Part shown: in pieces, positions 32,846 through 45,684 of the stretch
How positions within the stretch are numbered: position 1 is the stretch's first letter
How the letters are laid out: every line of letters starts with the position of its first letter
Origin: Saposhnikovia divaricata
Lineage: Eukaryota; Streptophyta; Magnoliopsida; Apiales; Apiaceae
Reading direction: 5' to 3'
NCBI GenBank assembly: GCA_036435485.1
Contig: CM071598.1
Coordinates: 197,759,148-197,823,147 of the forward strand
DNA length: 64,000 bases
Notes under the pieces: model-generated
What the model saw: only the letters and a program-made list of their open reading frames with translations
Databases searched by the model: none
Told to the model about the DNA's origin: nothing
Position numbers and translations under genes: made by a program

Positions 32846-35800
32846 ATGGCTTCTAAATCATTCACCGTTTTTGGTCTACGTTTTGTCCCTAACAATTATG
32901 CAGCCCCACTCAATCATGAACGTGTTCCAGAAGCGTTTCATCTTATGCAGAATTTCTTAAGAGACTCAGAGATTGGACAAGCTCTGGTTGAACCTAGTAC
33001 TCTCTCTGCATCTCAAATTGCCCCTTTTTGGCAAAACTCAGTCTATGTGGATGGAGGAGAGAATGGGACTCCAAACATCATCTTCACTCATGATGAACAA
33101 GAGTTTGTGATTACTCCACAAACTGTCAGAGAAACAATGGGTTTTGATACACACACATCTTATGCTTATGTTGGTGAACCTCAATTGAGACAGATGCTAC
33201 AGGAGATAGGCTACATGGATTCTCTTGACAAGCTTGGCAGTGTAAAGAGGCCTAATCTCAGGAAGGAATGGAATTTTTTCTTCGACTGCATCAGAAGAAC
33301 ATTCCAGAAGAAGGTCACTAACTGGGATGCTATTCCAATGGACAGTCTACAAATCGGGTATTCTCTACTTTATGGTAGTAATTTTGATTTTGGTAGATAT
33401 GTTCTAATGAATCTAGGTGATAAACTGTCAGAGTCTACTACAGTTTATTTTGCTCCATTTTGTCAAATGCTATTCACTGCGTGTGTATCTGGTTTAGAGA
33501 TTGTTGAAGCTGATGTGATTCAGCCTTTTAGAGTAAACAAGAGAATATTCTCTGATATGACTAATAAAGATGCTGGTAAAGAAAATCTACATGTCTTTGT
33601 TCTGCCACTTGCTTTGCAGAATTTTCTCAACCAACCTCAAGACCAACCACAACCAGAACCACAACCTGAACCACTAAACACTGATCATACTCAAACCTTA
33701 AACACTGAACCACCTACATCACCTACCCACACTGTACCTACTCAACAACCTGCAACCTCAAACCAAACCTCTATCCCTGAACCACAACCTGCATCCACTC
33801 ACAACACTCCATCACCAATCACAAACACTGCTCCAACCCAAAATCCTCAATCTTCAATCATAAAACAATCTTCACACACTCAACAACTAAACACTGAACC
33901 ATCACAATCTCAACCACAACCACAGCCTAAAGCAAAAAGAGGCAGGGTAAAGCAATCAGCAGCAACTACTGAAAGACATGCAAAAGCTAAGAAGACAATA
34001 CAGAAACACACCAAAGCAAAATAGACATCTCCTGGAGCTGTTTATGCTAGGAGAAAGATTCAAAGAGCAAAAAGACCTAAATCACCCTCTGTGGTGCTAG
34101 AATCTAGTAAAGAGGATTTAGATGAAGTGCCTCTAGCTAAGAGAAGAAAACTAGTAATCTCTGATTCTGATGGTGAAAATGTTGAAGCTCCAGAGGTGGT
34201 TTCACAGCAAACACCTACTGTTGAGGCTGAAAAAGATATGCCTGCAGAGGATAAAATTCCTGCAGAAGAGGATAATAGAGATGGCTTTTCTCCAATGGAT
34301 GATACTCTTGATTCATTCATGCCATTCTCTGATCATATCTCATCTATTTTTGCTCAATCTGAAGCAACTGGTGCAGCTGATCAACCTACAGTTGTCATTT
34401 CTGAAACTGTAGCATCACATACAGAGTTAATCTCAGATGCTCACAAGACTGTTGAAGGAGGTGATGAGGTTGATCAAGCAACCAAGGATACTTCTCAGCC
34501 TATGCCTGTTGATGACACAAAAGCAAACTCTGTTGCTGAGCCTGAGCAACATGAAGAAAATCTTGACAAGGCTGCAGAAGAAATTGCAGAAACTGTGGCT
34601 GACAATGCTCAGCACAGTGTTTCACTTGAAGATGAACATGCTAAAGCTGCAAGTGTTGAACTTGAAGGTGAAAGCAGTGCAAACTCTTATTCTTTTCTAA
34701 GTTCACCAGTGCAAACAGACAATAAACATACCTCTTTCGACCAACCTTGTAAGTCTCATGAAATTGAAAAAGCACAACTTGCAAAATTTGCTGCTGACTG
34801 GTACAAAGAGGATTGCATTTTTCCAAGAGGGAGAGCAGCTAATTTTGTTAAGCAAACTGCCAACACTATCTCCAATCCAGAGATTCTTTCTTGCTTAAAA
34901 GCAACTGTTGTTCAAGTCAAGACTCTGGATGGTAGATTTGATGAAACTAAGAAGGCAATCACTGACTTAAGAACTGAGATTCAAACTAGAGAAATGAACA
35001 TGGAAAGAGAGTCTAAACTCATGACTACAAAATTTTCTAAAGCTCAAGACAATCTCTTTGCAAGGCTGGGTAAAGTTGAAGAGAATCAGTCTGCCTTGTC
35101 TGTTAAAATTGATTCTATTGCTACCTCTTTGGAGTTGATTACATCTATACTCATGCCTGATGATGTCAAAAAGGGGGAGAGAGTTGCAAAGTGAAAATGC
35201 AAGCAATTTCAAACTCTGACTCAGAAGGATAATGCTGGAGATGGAGGAGCAAATAATAAAAACAAGGTCAAGACTGTAGAAACTAAAACTCTGAAAACTA
35301 GCAGCAAGTCTCTTAAATCACAGTCTGCTGGGTTAAACACTGATACTCGAGGTTCTTCAAAGACTAAGAGTTTGGTACTATCCTCTGATCCTCAGACTGA
35401 TGAGGAATTGGCTGCTAAGTTATTCTTAGAAGAAAATGAAGAGGGAGTTACAATTGCAGATGTTCAAGCTCAAGAGAAGATATTTCTAGCAGAACATAAG
35501 AAAGCTATGAAATCTGGCAATTCTAAGAAGAATGTGAAAGCTGCAAAGCCTGTTCTTAAAGGCATACAAATCAAAGAAAAAGTTGGTACTGAACAAAGGA
35601 TGTAAGTATCTAGAAAACTACCAGATGCAGACTTTAAGCAAAAGCTGAAAGGCATTGCTGGAGAAAACACAACCTCTGTTGCTACACAAGTTGTGACCAC
35701 ACCTTTACAATCTTCTCAGTTGAAATCGATTTTTGGAAAGGGAACTCTTCATGATCCAAATCAAGCACTTAAAGGTTCTATGGATTTCACTGATGGAAGA

Positions 35801-36498
35801 GCATTTTCTGGGAAAATTGGAAACAACAAGGGTGGTATAGGATCATACAGGGATAAAAGGCAGAATGTTAGTCCTAGAGATCCATCTTCACTGGCTGTTC
35901 CAGGTCAATGTGTTGTCACTCAAGAGAGTTTAGACAGACCGGAATCATTACAGTTGGTCTATCAGAAGAGCCTAAAGAAAGATTTTCTTTTATACTTCAT
36001 GGCAGATGGAACAGTTTTTAAAATTGGGGAGAATGATATTGGTTTGAAATATTGGGAAGAACTAGAACATGTTCTGTATCTTTTCAAGGTAACAAATCAA
36101 AGGACTCAATCTGTTGCCGATGTGCTTAGACAGAAGATGCTTCAGAATCTGGCAAGAAGAGGCATGAAGTATAACAGTAAATATTTCCTAAGTATAGAGA
36201 CTGGAATGGAAAGCTGATAGAGATGGAAAAGGGAACTACAAAGCTAAAGACTGATCTTGGAATCACTGTTCTTGATTTTAATGTGAAGTCTGAAGAGGTG
36301 AAGTATATCAGATTGGGAAATGAAATGAGAAGAAACAAAATCTACGATCTCAGAGCTGCTATCTATCAGACTGATGAGAATGATCCTCAGTTGAGAGAGA
36401 TCAAGGAAGCTATGGAGAATGAACTTGAAAATGATGAAAGAAGATTGCTTATAGACTATCTCAGAGCTACACCAAATCTTGAAGAGATTAGAGGTTAA
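32846..36498 (+). pseudogene. ORF3 (env-like ORF of the SIRE lineage) in SIRE-B, several stops
   Basis: From the ATG at 32846 (MASKSFTVFG) one frame runs to a TAG at 34022, on to TGA at 35192, past a stop at 35603, to 36217. A last segment lies in another frame (36223-36498). In order: an N-terminal ~240-aa folded-looking domain (motifs FWQNSVYVDGG, LRKEWNFFFDCIRRTF) shared with the outer element's ORF3; a Pro/Gln/Thr-rich linker; a basic stretch KAKRGRVKQS; an acidic region; and a coiled coil near 34900-35140 ending KKGERVAK. Such 3' ORFs are called envelope-like in SIRE elements, but no furin site or clear fusion peptide is seen. An upstream in-frame ATG at 32708 would add a hydrophobic leader. 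Confidence 0.75.
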
Positions 36499-36639
36499 AG
36501 TCTGTAAGAGTTTTCTTATTTGTGTAGATTTTTGTTAAGTAGAAGCTTAAACTCTGTTTGTATATTAATCACTGTAATTTTGTATTTGTTTTGACATCAT
36601 CATTTACTGTAAACTTGTACATTCTTGCTAATGAACAAG

Positions 36640-36650
36640 TTGGGGGAGAT
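36640..36650 (+). promoter_or_regulatory. Polypurine tract of SIRE-B
   Basis: TTGGGGGAGAT directly precedes the 3' LTR. Confidence 0.9.
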
Positions 36651-37163
36651 TGTTAGAAATGATTGTTGAAAACAGTGTTTAGGAGCTACAGCGACAAATC
36701 AGAGTTTAGCTGGAAGCAGTCAGAGTTTAGTTAAACATTGACTACAGAAGCTGGACAGAGTTTAGTAAAGTCTGTCTGGAAGCAGCGCGTACGAAGTCAA
36801 CAGAAGATATTAGAGATCAATTGAAGATTGATATGGAAGCGAGATCTTTGGAGACTGGATAGCTATCAAAGAGATCGAGTTGACTTAGGAGACGTGTGAC
36901 AATTTGTAATTGATATCATTGTATAGCTGATTATTAGGAATATCAATTAGAGATTGTATCGAAGCTGTATGTTTTATAAATACAGTTAGGTTAACCCTAG
37001 AAGGGTATCGTGCATCGAATTATCTTTATTGTAACCTAGCAGCTCTTTGTGATAGTTTACATCACGAAGAGGGTTTTTAATATCACAAGATTTAAAGTGC
37101 ATAATCATATTAATTGTTATTCTCTCATCTAATATTGATTATTAGTGTGTATTCGGATTAACA
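36651..37163 (+). repeat. 3' LTR of SIRE-B
   Basis: 513 bp, TGTTAGAAATG...ATTAACA, followed by the target duplication TCTAC. It contains an extra 21-bp segment relative to the 5' LTR and a TATAAATA at 36975. Confidence 0.95.
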
Positions 37164-37876
37164 TCTACCGCAACCAAACTGGATTTGGATCCTAAAGAAA
37201 AGAACGTGGACTCAAGTATGTACAGAGGCATGGTGGGATCATTGCTATATCTAACTGCTAGCAGACCAGATATTATGTTTGCTATATGTCTTTGTACAAG
37301 GTTTCAAGCTGATCCAAAAGGATCACACTTAGTAGCAATCAAAAGGATCTTTAGGTATCTTAAAAGGCACTTCAAGTTTAGGCCTTTGGTATCCTAAAGA
37401 TACTGGATTTGACTTGATAGGATATTCAGATTCGGATTATGCTGGATGCAAGATTGACAGAAAAAGCACAACAGGAAGCTGTCAATTTCTTGGTGGAAGA
37501 TTATTGTCATGGTTTAGCAAGAAGCAGGTCTACATCGACAGCAGAAGCTGAGTATATTGCAGCTGGAAGTTGCTGTGCACAAATTTTGTGGATGAAGAAT
37601 TAGTTATTAGATTATGGTCTAGAGTTGTCTCACATTCCTATCTATTGTGATAACACTAGTGCCATAGATATCTCAGACAACCCAGTTCAGCACTCTAGGA
37701 CAAAGCACATTGATATCAGACATCATTTCATTAGAGAGCATGTTGAAAAGGGAACTGTCAAGCTGGTCTATGTCCCAACAGAAAAGCAACTTGTAGATAT
37801 TTTCACGAAGCCACTAGATGAAGCAACCTTCAACAGGTTGGTAATTGAATTGGGAATGCTAAATCTGGTATGTTAA
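37164..37876 (+). pseudogene. pol of outer element, part 3 (RT end and RNase H)
   Basis: Resumes at STATKLDLDPKEKNVDSSMY and continues MVGSLLYLTASRPDIMF. After a frameshift near 37370 it reads GYSDSDYAGCKIDRKST. A small deletion near SKKQ and a TAG near 37600 follow. The last part is open as 37625-37876 (YCDNTSAIDISDNP, HIDIRHHFIREHV, DIFTKPLDEATFNRL). RNase H acidic residues are visible but in different frames. Confidence 0.85.
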
Positions 37877-38200
37877 CTTACTAGTCTTTACATTTTCAAG
37901 GTTGTTAAGTCGCAGCTTGTGACCGTAGCTTTCAATGTTACTGTCATGAGAAGTTACTATCATATGTGCTACTTGTTTGTTGACAGCATGTTTGCTATGA
38001 CTATGCTAAATTAAAATTACATGTCTGTTTTAACTTATGTAATGAGTAGTCACGTGACCTTAACTTATTTTACACGCGTGCTAGTGATGAGTAGTCGTGT
38101 CATTTGAAATATGCCTGGATATTTGTCAGACTTTTATTTTAAAGTTTAATACTTTATCTAAAAGGAAACGTATGGGAAAACGTAGAGTCATCTAGGGTCC
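37877..38200 (+). other. Outer-element spacer after pol
   Basis: Non-coding; holds ACTGTCATG (37941), TGACAGCATG (37981) and paired GAGTAGTC(A/G)(C/T)GTG sequences (about 38044 and 38089). It leads to the TATA box at 38201. Confidence 0.5.
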
Positions 38201-38208
38201 TATAAAAT
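38201..38208 (+). promoter_or_regulatory. TATA box upstream of the 89-aa ORF
   Basis: TATAAAAT lies 75 bp before the ATG at 38276, with CT/CA-rich leader sequence (CACTCAATCACTCACG) between. It is a plausible internal promoter of the outer element. The prediction rests on sequence only. Confidence 0.45.
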
Positions 38209-38275
38209 GAGCACGAGACTTAGGTCATTTCACACTCAATCACTCACGCCTTGAGAAAGAGGATATTTCTCTACA

Positions 38276-38545
38276 ATGGAGAACAAGGATGTCATCTCTC
38301 AGAAGACAAATATCTGGTGCGAACCAGGGCACGAAGAAGAGATCGAGAATCTCTTTAAAGTGATGGATGAAGTGTTGGAAGAGGAAGCAGCAGAGAAGGA
38401 GAAAGCTGCTAAAGAAAAGGTTGAGGAAGACCTTGAGGCATGGTTGGAGATGCTCGTCTTTGTTGAAGATCTCCTACAGTGCAAAGGGTTAACCAATGAG
38501 ATAGTGCATGTTGAACTTTATGAACTTGTTTCCAATGGTGAATAG
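38276..38545 (+). CDS. Small charged coiled-coil ORF (89 aa) between pol and ORF3
   Basis: Unrecognised. ATG to TAG, uninterrupted in an element where gag and pol are full of stops. It is strongly acidic and helical in character, with heptad-like EEEIENLFKVMDEVLEEEAA and AKEKVEEDLEAWLEM segments, no Cys pairs and no membrane segment. It sits 75 bp behind a TATA box and about 690 bp before ORF3. SIRE-B has a TATAAATA at a similar place but no equivalent ORF. It could be an accessory or regulatory protein of the element or a chance ORF. Survival of the frame and its promoter-like context favour the former, weakly. Confidence 0.45.
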   Translation: MENKDVISQKTNIWCEPGHEEEIENLFKVMDEVLEEEAAEKEKAAKEKVEEDLEAWLEMLVFVEDLLQCKGLTNEIVHVELYELVSNGE

Positions 38546-39229
38546 ATTGTCCTATAAAAAGGGTCTTTTCATCTTCTGTAATGTTCATACTTTTTCTGCT
38601 AGATTCTCTTTTCTTAGTTATCTGCTGGGTATTGAGTATTTACATGTGTGAATGTGTGTACGGATGTATGTGGATGTGTGCTACTTTAACAATATGCGCT
38701 TAAATCGATAAAAATGCTAAATGGTAATTTTTCTCTTAAGCAATGGGCAAAAGTCGATTAAAATTCATAACACAAATTATTTCCGCACAAGTTGCTGTCA
38801 ATAAGTGAAGATGTTGTAACGAAGTGCCTTGACAACAAGTTCCTTATCAGCAAAGGAAAAAGTTTCTGTCATGAAATTTAAAGGAAATTGTTCAAAGTGC
38901 TTAACGATGACAACATGTTTTTGCACCGATGTTACTATCAAGCAAGGCTGCTGTCATCCTCTCAAATTACTAATGAATTTGTTACAATGTACAGGTTACT
39001 GTCAAGGTTAGTGGACCGATTTAATTGGGATTTTACCTCCACGATTTACAGCCACTAAAAAGTAACTACCCACGACACCACGTGACTGATTAATGGGCTA
39101 AGACATTGCTACTTTCCCTTCTTCAGTAAAACATTGCCATTTTCATGTAAGCAACTGTCAAACACTAAAACACACAACACTCAACATACTCAAAAGCAAA
39201 TTCTCTCTCTCCCAAAACTCAAAGCAAAA
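38546..39229 (+). other. Outer-element spacer before ORF3
   Basis: Non-coding. It contains CTGTCA motifs at about 38795, 38951, 38999 and 39155 and a CT-rich leader before the ORF3 start. Confidence 0.5.
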
Positions 39230-42200
39230 ATGGCACCCAAACAATCCTCTTCTCAAACAAACTTTGCTGGTATTCTCGCTGCTGGAGATGCTGGTAAAGG
39301 TTTCAAAGGACTAGTGTCCTTTATCAACAAGTCCTATCTAGGTCATGCTATAACATCTAACCCACCTCTGCACCTAGAAAGAATTGAAGATTTCTGGAAA
39401 ACTACCTATGTTCTAGGAGGAGACGGTAAGAACACCATACAATGCAAAATCAAAGGAGTTACCTGCATCCTCACAATAAAAGGCATAAATGAAGCTTTAG
39501 GAACTGGACTGCGAGGAAAAGAGTCTTACCTGGAGCTCGTAGATGCAGAAACCATAAAGAAGTTTTTCTTAAAAATCGGGTATTCTGGTCCTGTTCTTGA
39601 AGAGGGTACATCAAATTTGTACTCGACTGGTGAAATGGACAGAAAGTACTTAAGGAAAGAGTGGAGCATGATTCTTGATGTCATGGTGAAGGTTTTCTCA
39701 ACTAAAACCATAGGTTGCAATGGTATTCCCTCCTACATCAAGAAACTCACTCACTCTCTGGTCCATGGATACAAAGTGGATGTTGGAAAGATGCTTATGA
39801 GTCAACTCAAGTTTGCTCTAAGCAAGAAGGTACATATTTACCCTCTCTTTCTCACAATGTGTTTAAATTCAATATGTGGTATTGATGATAATGCATCTCT
39901 CATAATAGAGTGCAATGTTTTGAAAATAAATACACATACATCACTCAATTCACAAAATTTAAATACACATATTCCACTCTGTTTCACCAAGCACATGGCT
40001 GATCAAGAGCCTCATATTGACTTTGCATTGCCCTCTGGGTATGTTATTTTCTCCATTAAGAATGAAGCTGGATTAGACCCAAATTCAGCTAACCCACATT
40101 CTATACCATTCATTCCAATCAGACCTTCTAGACAACCAAAGACCACAAAAACAACTATGCAAGAATCCAAGAAAAGACACTTGGAACCTGGTGTTGGTAG
40201 TAGTTCTGAGAATGTTGTGGGAGTAACTGCACTTGATGCAGCAAATAAGGATGTTAATAAAGGTGAACCCATAGTGGTTCCTCTTGAGCCTAAGAAGAAG
40301 AGAGCTAAGAGGGGCAAAGCCACTGTAAGCCACCCTACAGTCTCAAAAAAGGTTGTGGAGGATAAAAGGGAATCAAACACATCCCTAGGTGCTTCTTCTC
40401 AAAAAGAAGTATCTATTGAACTGGCCTGTCTCCCAAGGCATCCTGTAAAGAGTCTACACAACCTCATGTACACATTCATGAGGAGCCTACACTTGCAGAA
40501 ATGTACACGGAGTTAGGGCACAATAAGGGTCGTGAAACTTCTACTCTTGATGTTCCACAAGTTGCCCCTATGGAACAGCCAAAAAATCCCTTCTAAACCA
40601 TCACCTTCTCTATTCTCTAATCCATCAATTGTTTCCTCTCAACAACCTAGAGAGGGGGACAGTCCCAACCATTCAAGTTTTGATCATCCATCTCAAATCA
40701 TGGATTAGCCCCCATCAAGTGGTCCACAAGAACCCATTTCTCAAAGTGAAATGGACACCACCACCTCAAACACTGAGCTAGACCAAGGTGGCACTCTGCC
40801 AGAAAATGAAACAACCAACATCTTGGTCGAACTCCTCCAAGCAACTGACTCAAGGGAAGTTGTTGTCACAGCCTCAGATGCTGTCAAGGACACCACAAAA
40901 GTTGCTGTCAACCATCCTGTGGATAGTAACATTTTGGGTAAAGATGCTGTCACCTCTAAACAAGTTGATCTGGACTCAGTCATTGCTGAAGATGTGTCTG
41001 ATGATGATCAGCTTCCCATCTCTCGTTTAAAGGTACAATCTAAATTTTCTACTTCTTCAACTAAAATGCATGCAAGTACTGCTCATACCCATGCATCTAG
41101 GAAGAGTGAGGTAGTGAAAAGAAAAGGAGAGATAAAAGAAAAGAAAGGTGAGCATAAAAATGAGAGGCAGCCAAACGAGCTGGCAAAAGGAGAGGGACTT
41201 GAGCATGTCAAGTGTGAAATTGAGGGAGCCCCACACAAAAAGGCACTAGGCCTTGAGAGTCATTCTGTGAGGAGTGATGAGATCACTCAGAAAAACAATA
41301 AGAGTGTGAGAAACCCCACAGCCTCCTTGCCCCAGTCTTTTCCTTTTTCAACAAAAAGCTTAAGGTCTGGTGGTCCTTCTAAACAAGCTGAATCAAGGTT
41401 GAAATCCCTTGAGGACAGGTGTACATCCATGGAAGCTAAACTCGATGCACTATCCACCATGGTAGCTGCTGGTTTTGCTACACTTCAAAATTCTTTTCTA
41501 TCATTTTCTACTACTCTTAGAGCTGTCAATTTAACTAAGGGGGAGAGAGTGGTAGATCAGAATAAGGAGAATGATCAGAACACAGACAAGGAAGTGGTAG
41601 ATCAGGTTAATGATCATAGCACTGCAACACTGGTAGAGAAGGAGAAACAAGGTTGAGCTACAGGTGAGGGGGGCTAAGAAGTGAGGGGGAGCAAGTACAT
41701 TTTGATGGAGATGAAGGTGTAAGTGAGGGGGAGCAGGAGAAAGAAGAAAGAAACTTCGGTGAAGAACTGAAAGCAGCTGGAAATGGTGATTTAATTGAAG
41801 GAGAATTAGATGGTGAGGCAGTATTGTTTACCAAAGAAACATGGGAGCAATTAAAGGAGACTCAAAAGTCTGAAAGAACAGTACTGCCACCACTGAAAAT
41901 CAACGACCCAAATCCTGAAGAAACTGAAGCTCTATTCCAACATTTGCAAAAGGAATGGAGAGAAAAAGAAAAACAAAATGCTCTGGGTAAAGGCAAAGGC
42001 AAAATTCCTGAGTATGTGAACATGACTACTGGAATGGTCTGGATAGATGGAAGTGAATATAGCTCTGAAGAAGCAGAACTGATGATGGTTGACTACATGG
42101 AGAGTACTTTGAACAACAAAGATGAAGAATTCAGTAAGTTGGTGGATGAAACAATTAGGGAAATAAGGGGAGATTTTACAAAATTTGCATCAATACTGAA

Positions 42201-43192
42201 GAGCAAACTGATAAGTATCTTTGTGAGGCTTAACTTGGAAAGAAGATGGGCTATTCAAATTTATCTGAAAACCGGATTGACCATATTCATCACAATGCAA
42301 CTTTTACAAAGTTTGCAGGCAAAAGTACTCCAAGTCCTTGGAACATTGGTGGTAAGGGATTCAATAGCCTTCAATGATAGTCTGTTAGCATAAATTGGAA
42401 GGATGGTTGAAGACAAACTCCCTGAGGTGATTCATAATCCATATGGTGTGTGCTTTAGAAAGATCACTAAAACAGGAGCAAGAAGACTGAATTTCCTACC
42501 CTTGGACAAAGTTCCAGGACTAAGCACTGAGTCAATCATAACAGTGTTGAAGAAAATTCTCAAATCCAGTATCACCAGTGACAAGGTTAAAGATGTCAAG
42601 GATATTCACAAGCTATTAGCACAAAGAGATGAGAACATTAGCTCAATCATCAAGAAGCTGATCTCTGATGCTAATGCAAAAAGAGTTGAGAAAGGAGGAA
42701 GCTGCACCTATTATGATACTCTGGATGATGATGAGGATGACATTAGAGGAAGTGGTGGATCTGGAGGATTCAGGAGTCATGGAAGAGAAGCCTCTGAGAA
42801 TATTGGTTCAGAAACTCAAAAGGATGGAGCCCAAGAAGAGCAAGAAACTCCCAGTACTGAAAAGAAAGATGTTGTCAATGATGAAAGGGAGTTAGAAATT
42901 CTTGAAGCCTTGGAGGCAAGTATATTGAGATTTGTAGTGGAATGCTTCGATCGAGAAAAAGATACTGTCAACAAGGATACTGTCAAAAAGGCTAGTGACA
43001 CTCAATTGAAAGATGATGTCAAAGAGGACACTGTCAAAAGCCAAGACACCGAAGCTATCAAAGATGATATCAAGAGTCAAACTGAAGATACTGTCAAAGT
43101 ACGAAGGCTTGTCAAGAAATTTACGTCTAACAGAACTAAGACTAGAGCACAAGCCTGGCGTGGAATCAAACGAAAAGGAAAGATTGTTGCAG
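39230..43192 (+). pseudogene. ORF3 (env-like ORF of the SIRE lineage) of outer element, part 1
   Basis: The ATG at 39230 opens MAPKQSSSQTNFAG, after the CT-rich leader. The N-terminal ~250 aa contain FWKTTYVLGGDGKNTIQCK, ITIKGINEALG-like sequence and YLRKEWSMILDVMVKVFS, homologous in layout to ORF3 of SIRE-B. A TAG at 40514 and a TAG near 40708 interrupt the frame. 40751-41656 carries a Thr/Val-rich stretch with several DAVKD-type units coded by CTGTCAAGG, a basic region and a coiled coil ending LTKGERV. After a frameshift, 41824-42393 and 42403-43192 follow, the latter ending in DTVKK repeats. LARD-C splits it at 43192. Function unknown; called envelope-like by position. Confidence 0.75.
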
Positions 43193-45684
43193 TGATGTGC
43201 CGAAAATATGACAATTTAATATCGCAAGCGCACGATCATCGTTTTAATATTTAAGATTCGATCCACAGGGAATAATTTTATTTCGCGCTCCTTAACTTTT
43301 AATTTAGGCGAATTAGAACAATTTGGGATTTTTGTAAAATTTGGATTTTTTTTATTTAATTCCTAAATCTATTTTTCTTAAAAGAAAATTTAATTAATCT
43401 ATTTAAACTAAAGATTGAATTTTTCATTTTTTACTATTTGAAATAAAATTACCTAAAGAAAATTTAAACAAATTTTAAAAGAAAATCTAATTTATTCTAA
43501 TTTTATTTAACGAATTAAAATTTAAAAGAATAGAAAAATTAGTCACTCTTAATTTCTAATTGAAATAAGGCAATTTGGGTTTTTGGATTTTTACTATTAA
43601 TTCCTAAAAGATAACTTTAAACTATTTTAAAGAAACCTAAATCTATTCTAATTCAAAACTAAATTATTCTAGAAATTTGAAATTTGAATTAAAAACTAGA
43701 TTATATTCTAAAATTCTTTTTTTTCCTTTTTTTTATCGAATTAAAAATTATTTACAAAAAAAAAAAGTTTTAGAAAAATTGGATATGAGATATTTGTAAA
43801 TTTAATTAACCACAAATTGTCAACAACCCAAAATAACAATTTCATATTTTACCGGGCATAATGCAGTAATACTACTCGAGCTTAACACTACACAACACTC
43901 TATGAACCAACAAAACACAAAACTGAAACAAACTCAGCAAATAAGACATTAGCTGCAAAATAAGACAACAAAAAGAAGAACCAGCGGAATAATAATCAAC
44001 ATCAAAACAGTCTAATTCAAAAACCCAAGCGCAAAAACAAAAAAATGACTTGACTCCACAGTCACAAACTTAGAAAAACTTGAAACAATCGCATAAAATC
44101 AAAATTTAGATGCCAGAGACCCGGAAGAAAAAGACAGAGCAAGAGTCAAAACAAAGAAATCGAACTCGAAAATTTTCGAACAGCAACTTAGACATAACTC
44201 GGCAAAAGAACCCAATATTGGCACTGCAAAAATCTTGTAACTCAGAACATCAACAACCAAATGTAGAACAAAGATCAGCACCTCTAAATTCTAAGCTCCC
44301 CATAATTCGACAGTAAAAAATTGCAACAACCAACAATCACTGAAACTACAACCTCAATTCGTAACTAATCAGCAAAATTTCATGTGAACTCCTCTACAAA
44401 CTAAGTAAAGCAGCAAACCGAATTCAAAAATTCAAGGACGAAATGAACACAAACTACAACACAGATTAATGGAGAATCACAGCAAATCAAAATGCAAAAA
44501 AAACTCGTCAATCTCAGTGCAAACGAACAGTGACAATAGCTGAACTACGGACTCAACTTGCGAACTCGTACCCAGCCATAAACAAACACAAATAAAAACT
44601 CGTGATTTGAACTCTACAAAAGACACGAAAACAACTCAAATTCAACTCAGGAAACTCATTATAAACACAGGGAACAGCAGAACACAACCAGAATAAAGCA
44701 ATTCGAACGTGCGAACTCAGACAACTAACATGAACTCATAAACTAAGAAATCAGCGAACAAACAAATGCGAATCAAAAACTCAACCACTAAAACTCGAAT
44801 TAACAAACTTAAATCTAAACAGAGAGAATCGAACCAAATTTCACATCGAAAATCACAGTAACAAAACTCGATGAACAAAAATGAATTTAAATTAACGAAA
44901 AGGGGAACGGAGTGTGATGGTTTTGCAGCGACGAAGAGAGAAAATAGGGGAAGGAAATTACGAAAATGAAGACTGGGGTTGTGTTTGTTTGAAAAGAACG
45001 AAAGGGGAAGAAGGAGATAAGAGGAGGACGGGTTTACAGGGGTCGATGGTGTTGTTCGACTAAGAGAGAGAGATGAGAGATGAGAGTTTACGGAGATAGA
45101 GAAAAAGGAGAGACAGGGGAGAGAGATCTGTTTTCTGAAAATGAATTAACACAGCTGGGTTTTGATTTTAGAGGAATGAAACAAGAATAAACATAAATAA
45201 ACAGGGAACAAATGCTTCGATTTAAACAAATAAATGCAGGAAAATTTATATATTAAAAATTAAAATATTTACAAGAATTACAAAAATAAAAATTACAACT
45301 ATAAATTTTGGAGTGTACTAAAACTAAGGGATTCTAATCCTAATTCTAAGTTCTTTTTACAAGAGAAAATGAATGCTATTTATAGGAAATTATTTGGGAT
45401 TTTGGTTGGTGTGGATTAATCCCCACCATTCATTTTTGTTTGGTGAGGTTCAATCCTAGCCATCCATTTCTAAAAATTCAGTTTTGCACCAAACCCCCTT
45501 CTCTTTCCTTTTCTTCTATTTTGGTCCTTCTTCTTCTTCTTTTTCTCTTCTTTGACCTTTATTTATTTATTTTGCCATTTCTTCATTTTTTCTCGAATTT
45601 CCTGAAATGTAACAAAATAATTTATTAAAATACGAATTCAAACAATAAATAGGTAATAAAAATATGCAAAATTATGCACTTATA
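43193..45684 (-). repeat. 3' LTR of LARD-C
   Basis: Begins TGATGTGCCG on the plus strand and ends GCACTTATA, where the partner LTR has GCACTTATCA, so the terminal dinucleotide has mutated. It contains TATCGCAAGCGCACGATC at about +27. The Lys/Asn-rich ORFs in it are compositional. Confidence 0.9.

Larger units (their letters stand above)
25463..37163 (+). mobile_element. SIRE-B: full-length SIRE/Maximus-type Copia with ORF3
   Basis: 11.7 kb, LTRs 25463-25954 and 36651-37163, target duplication TCTAC on both sides (25458-25462 and 37164-37168). It has a tRNA-iMet primer site and a G-rich polypurine tract. The layout is gag, protease-integrase, RT-RNase H, ~1.5-kb spacer, long ORF3, as in SIRE/Maximus elements. 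The RT-RNase H part is open with intact catalytic motifs, while gag, integrase and ORF3 carry a few stops and frameshifts. LTRs differ at about 11 sites in 492 bp plus one 21-bp indel, so it is younger than the outer element that it splits. Confidence 0.95.

Noticed and set aside
32846..36498. ORF3 as a viral envelope of an endogenous virus
   Set aside because: No convincing signal/fusion/anchor layout; the element is a Copia LTR retrotransposon and the env-like name is positional.
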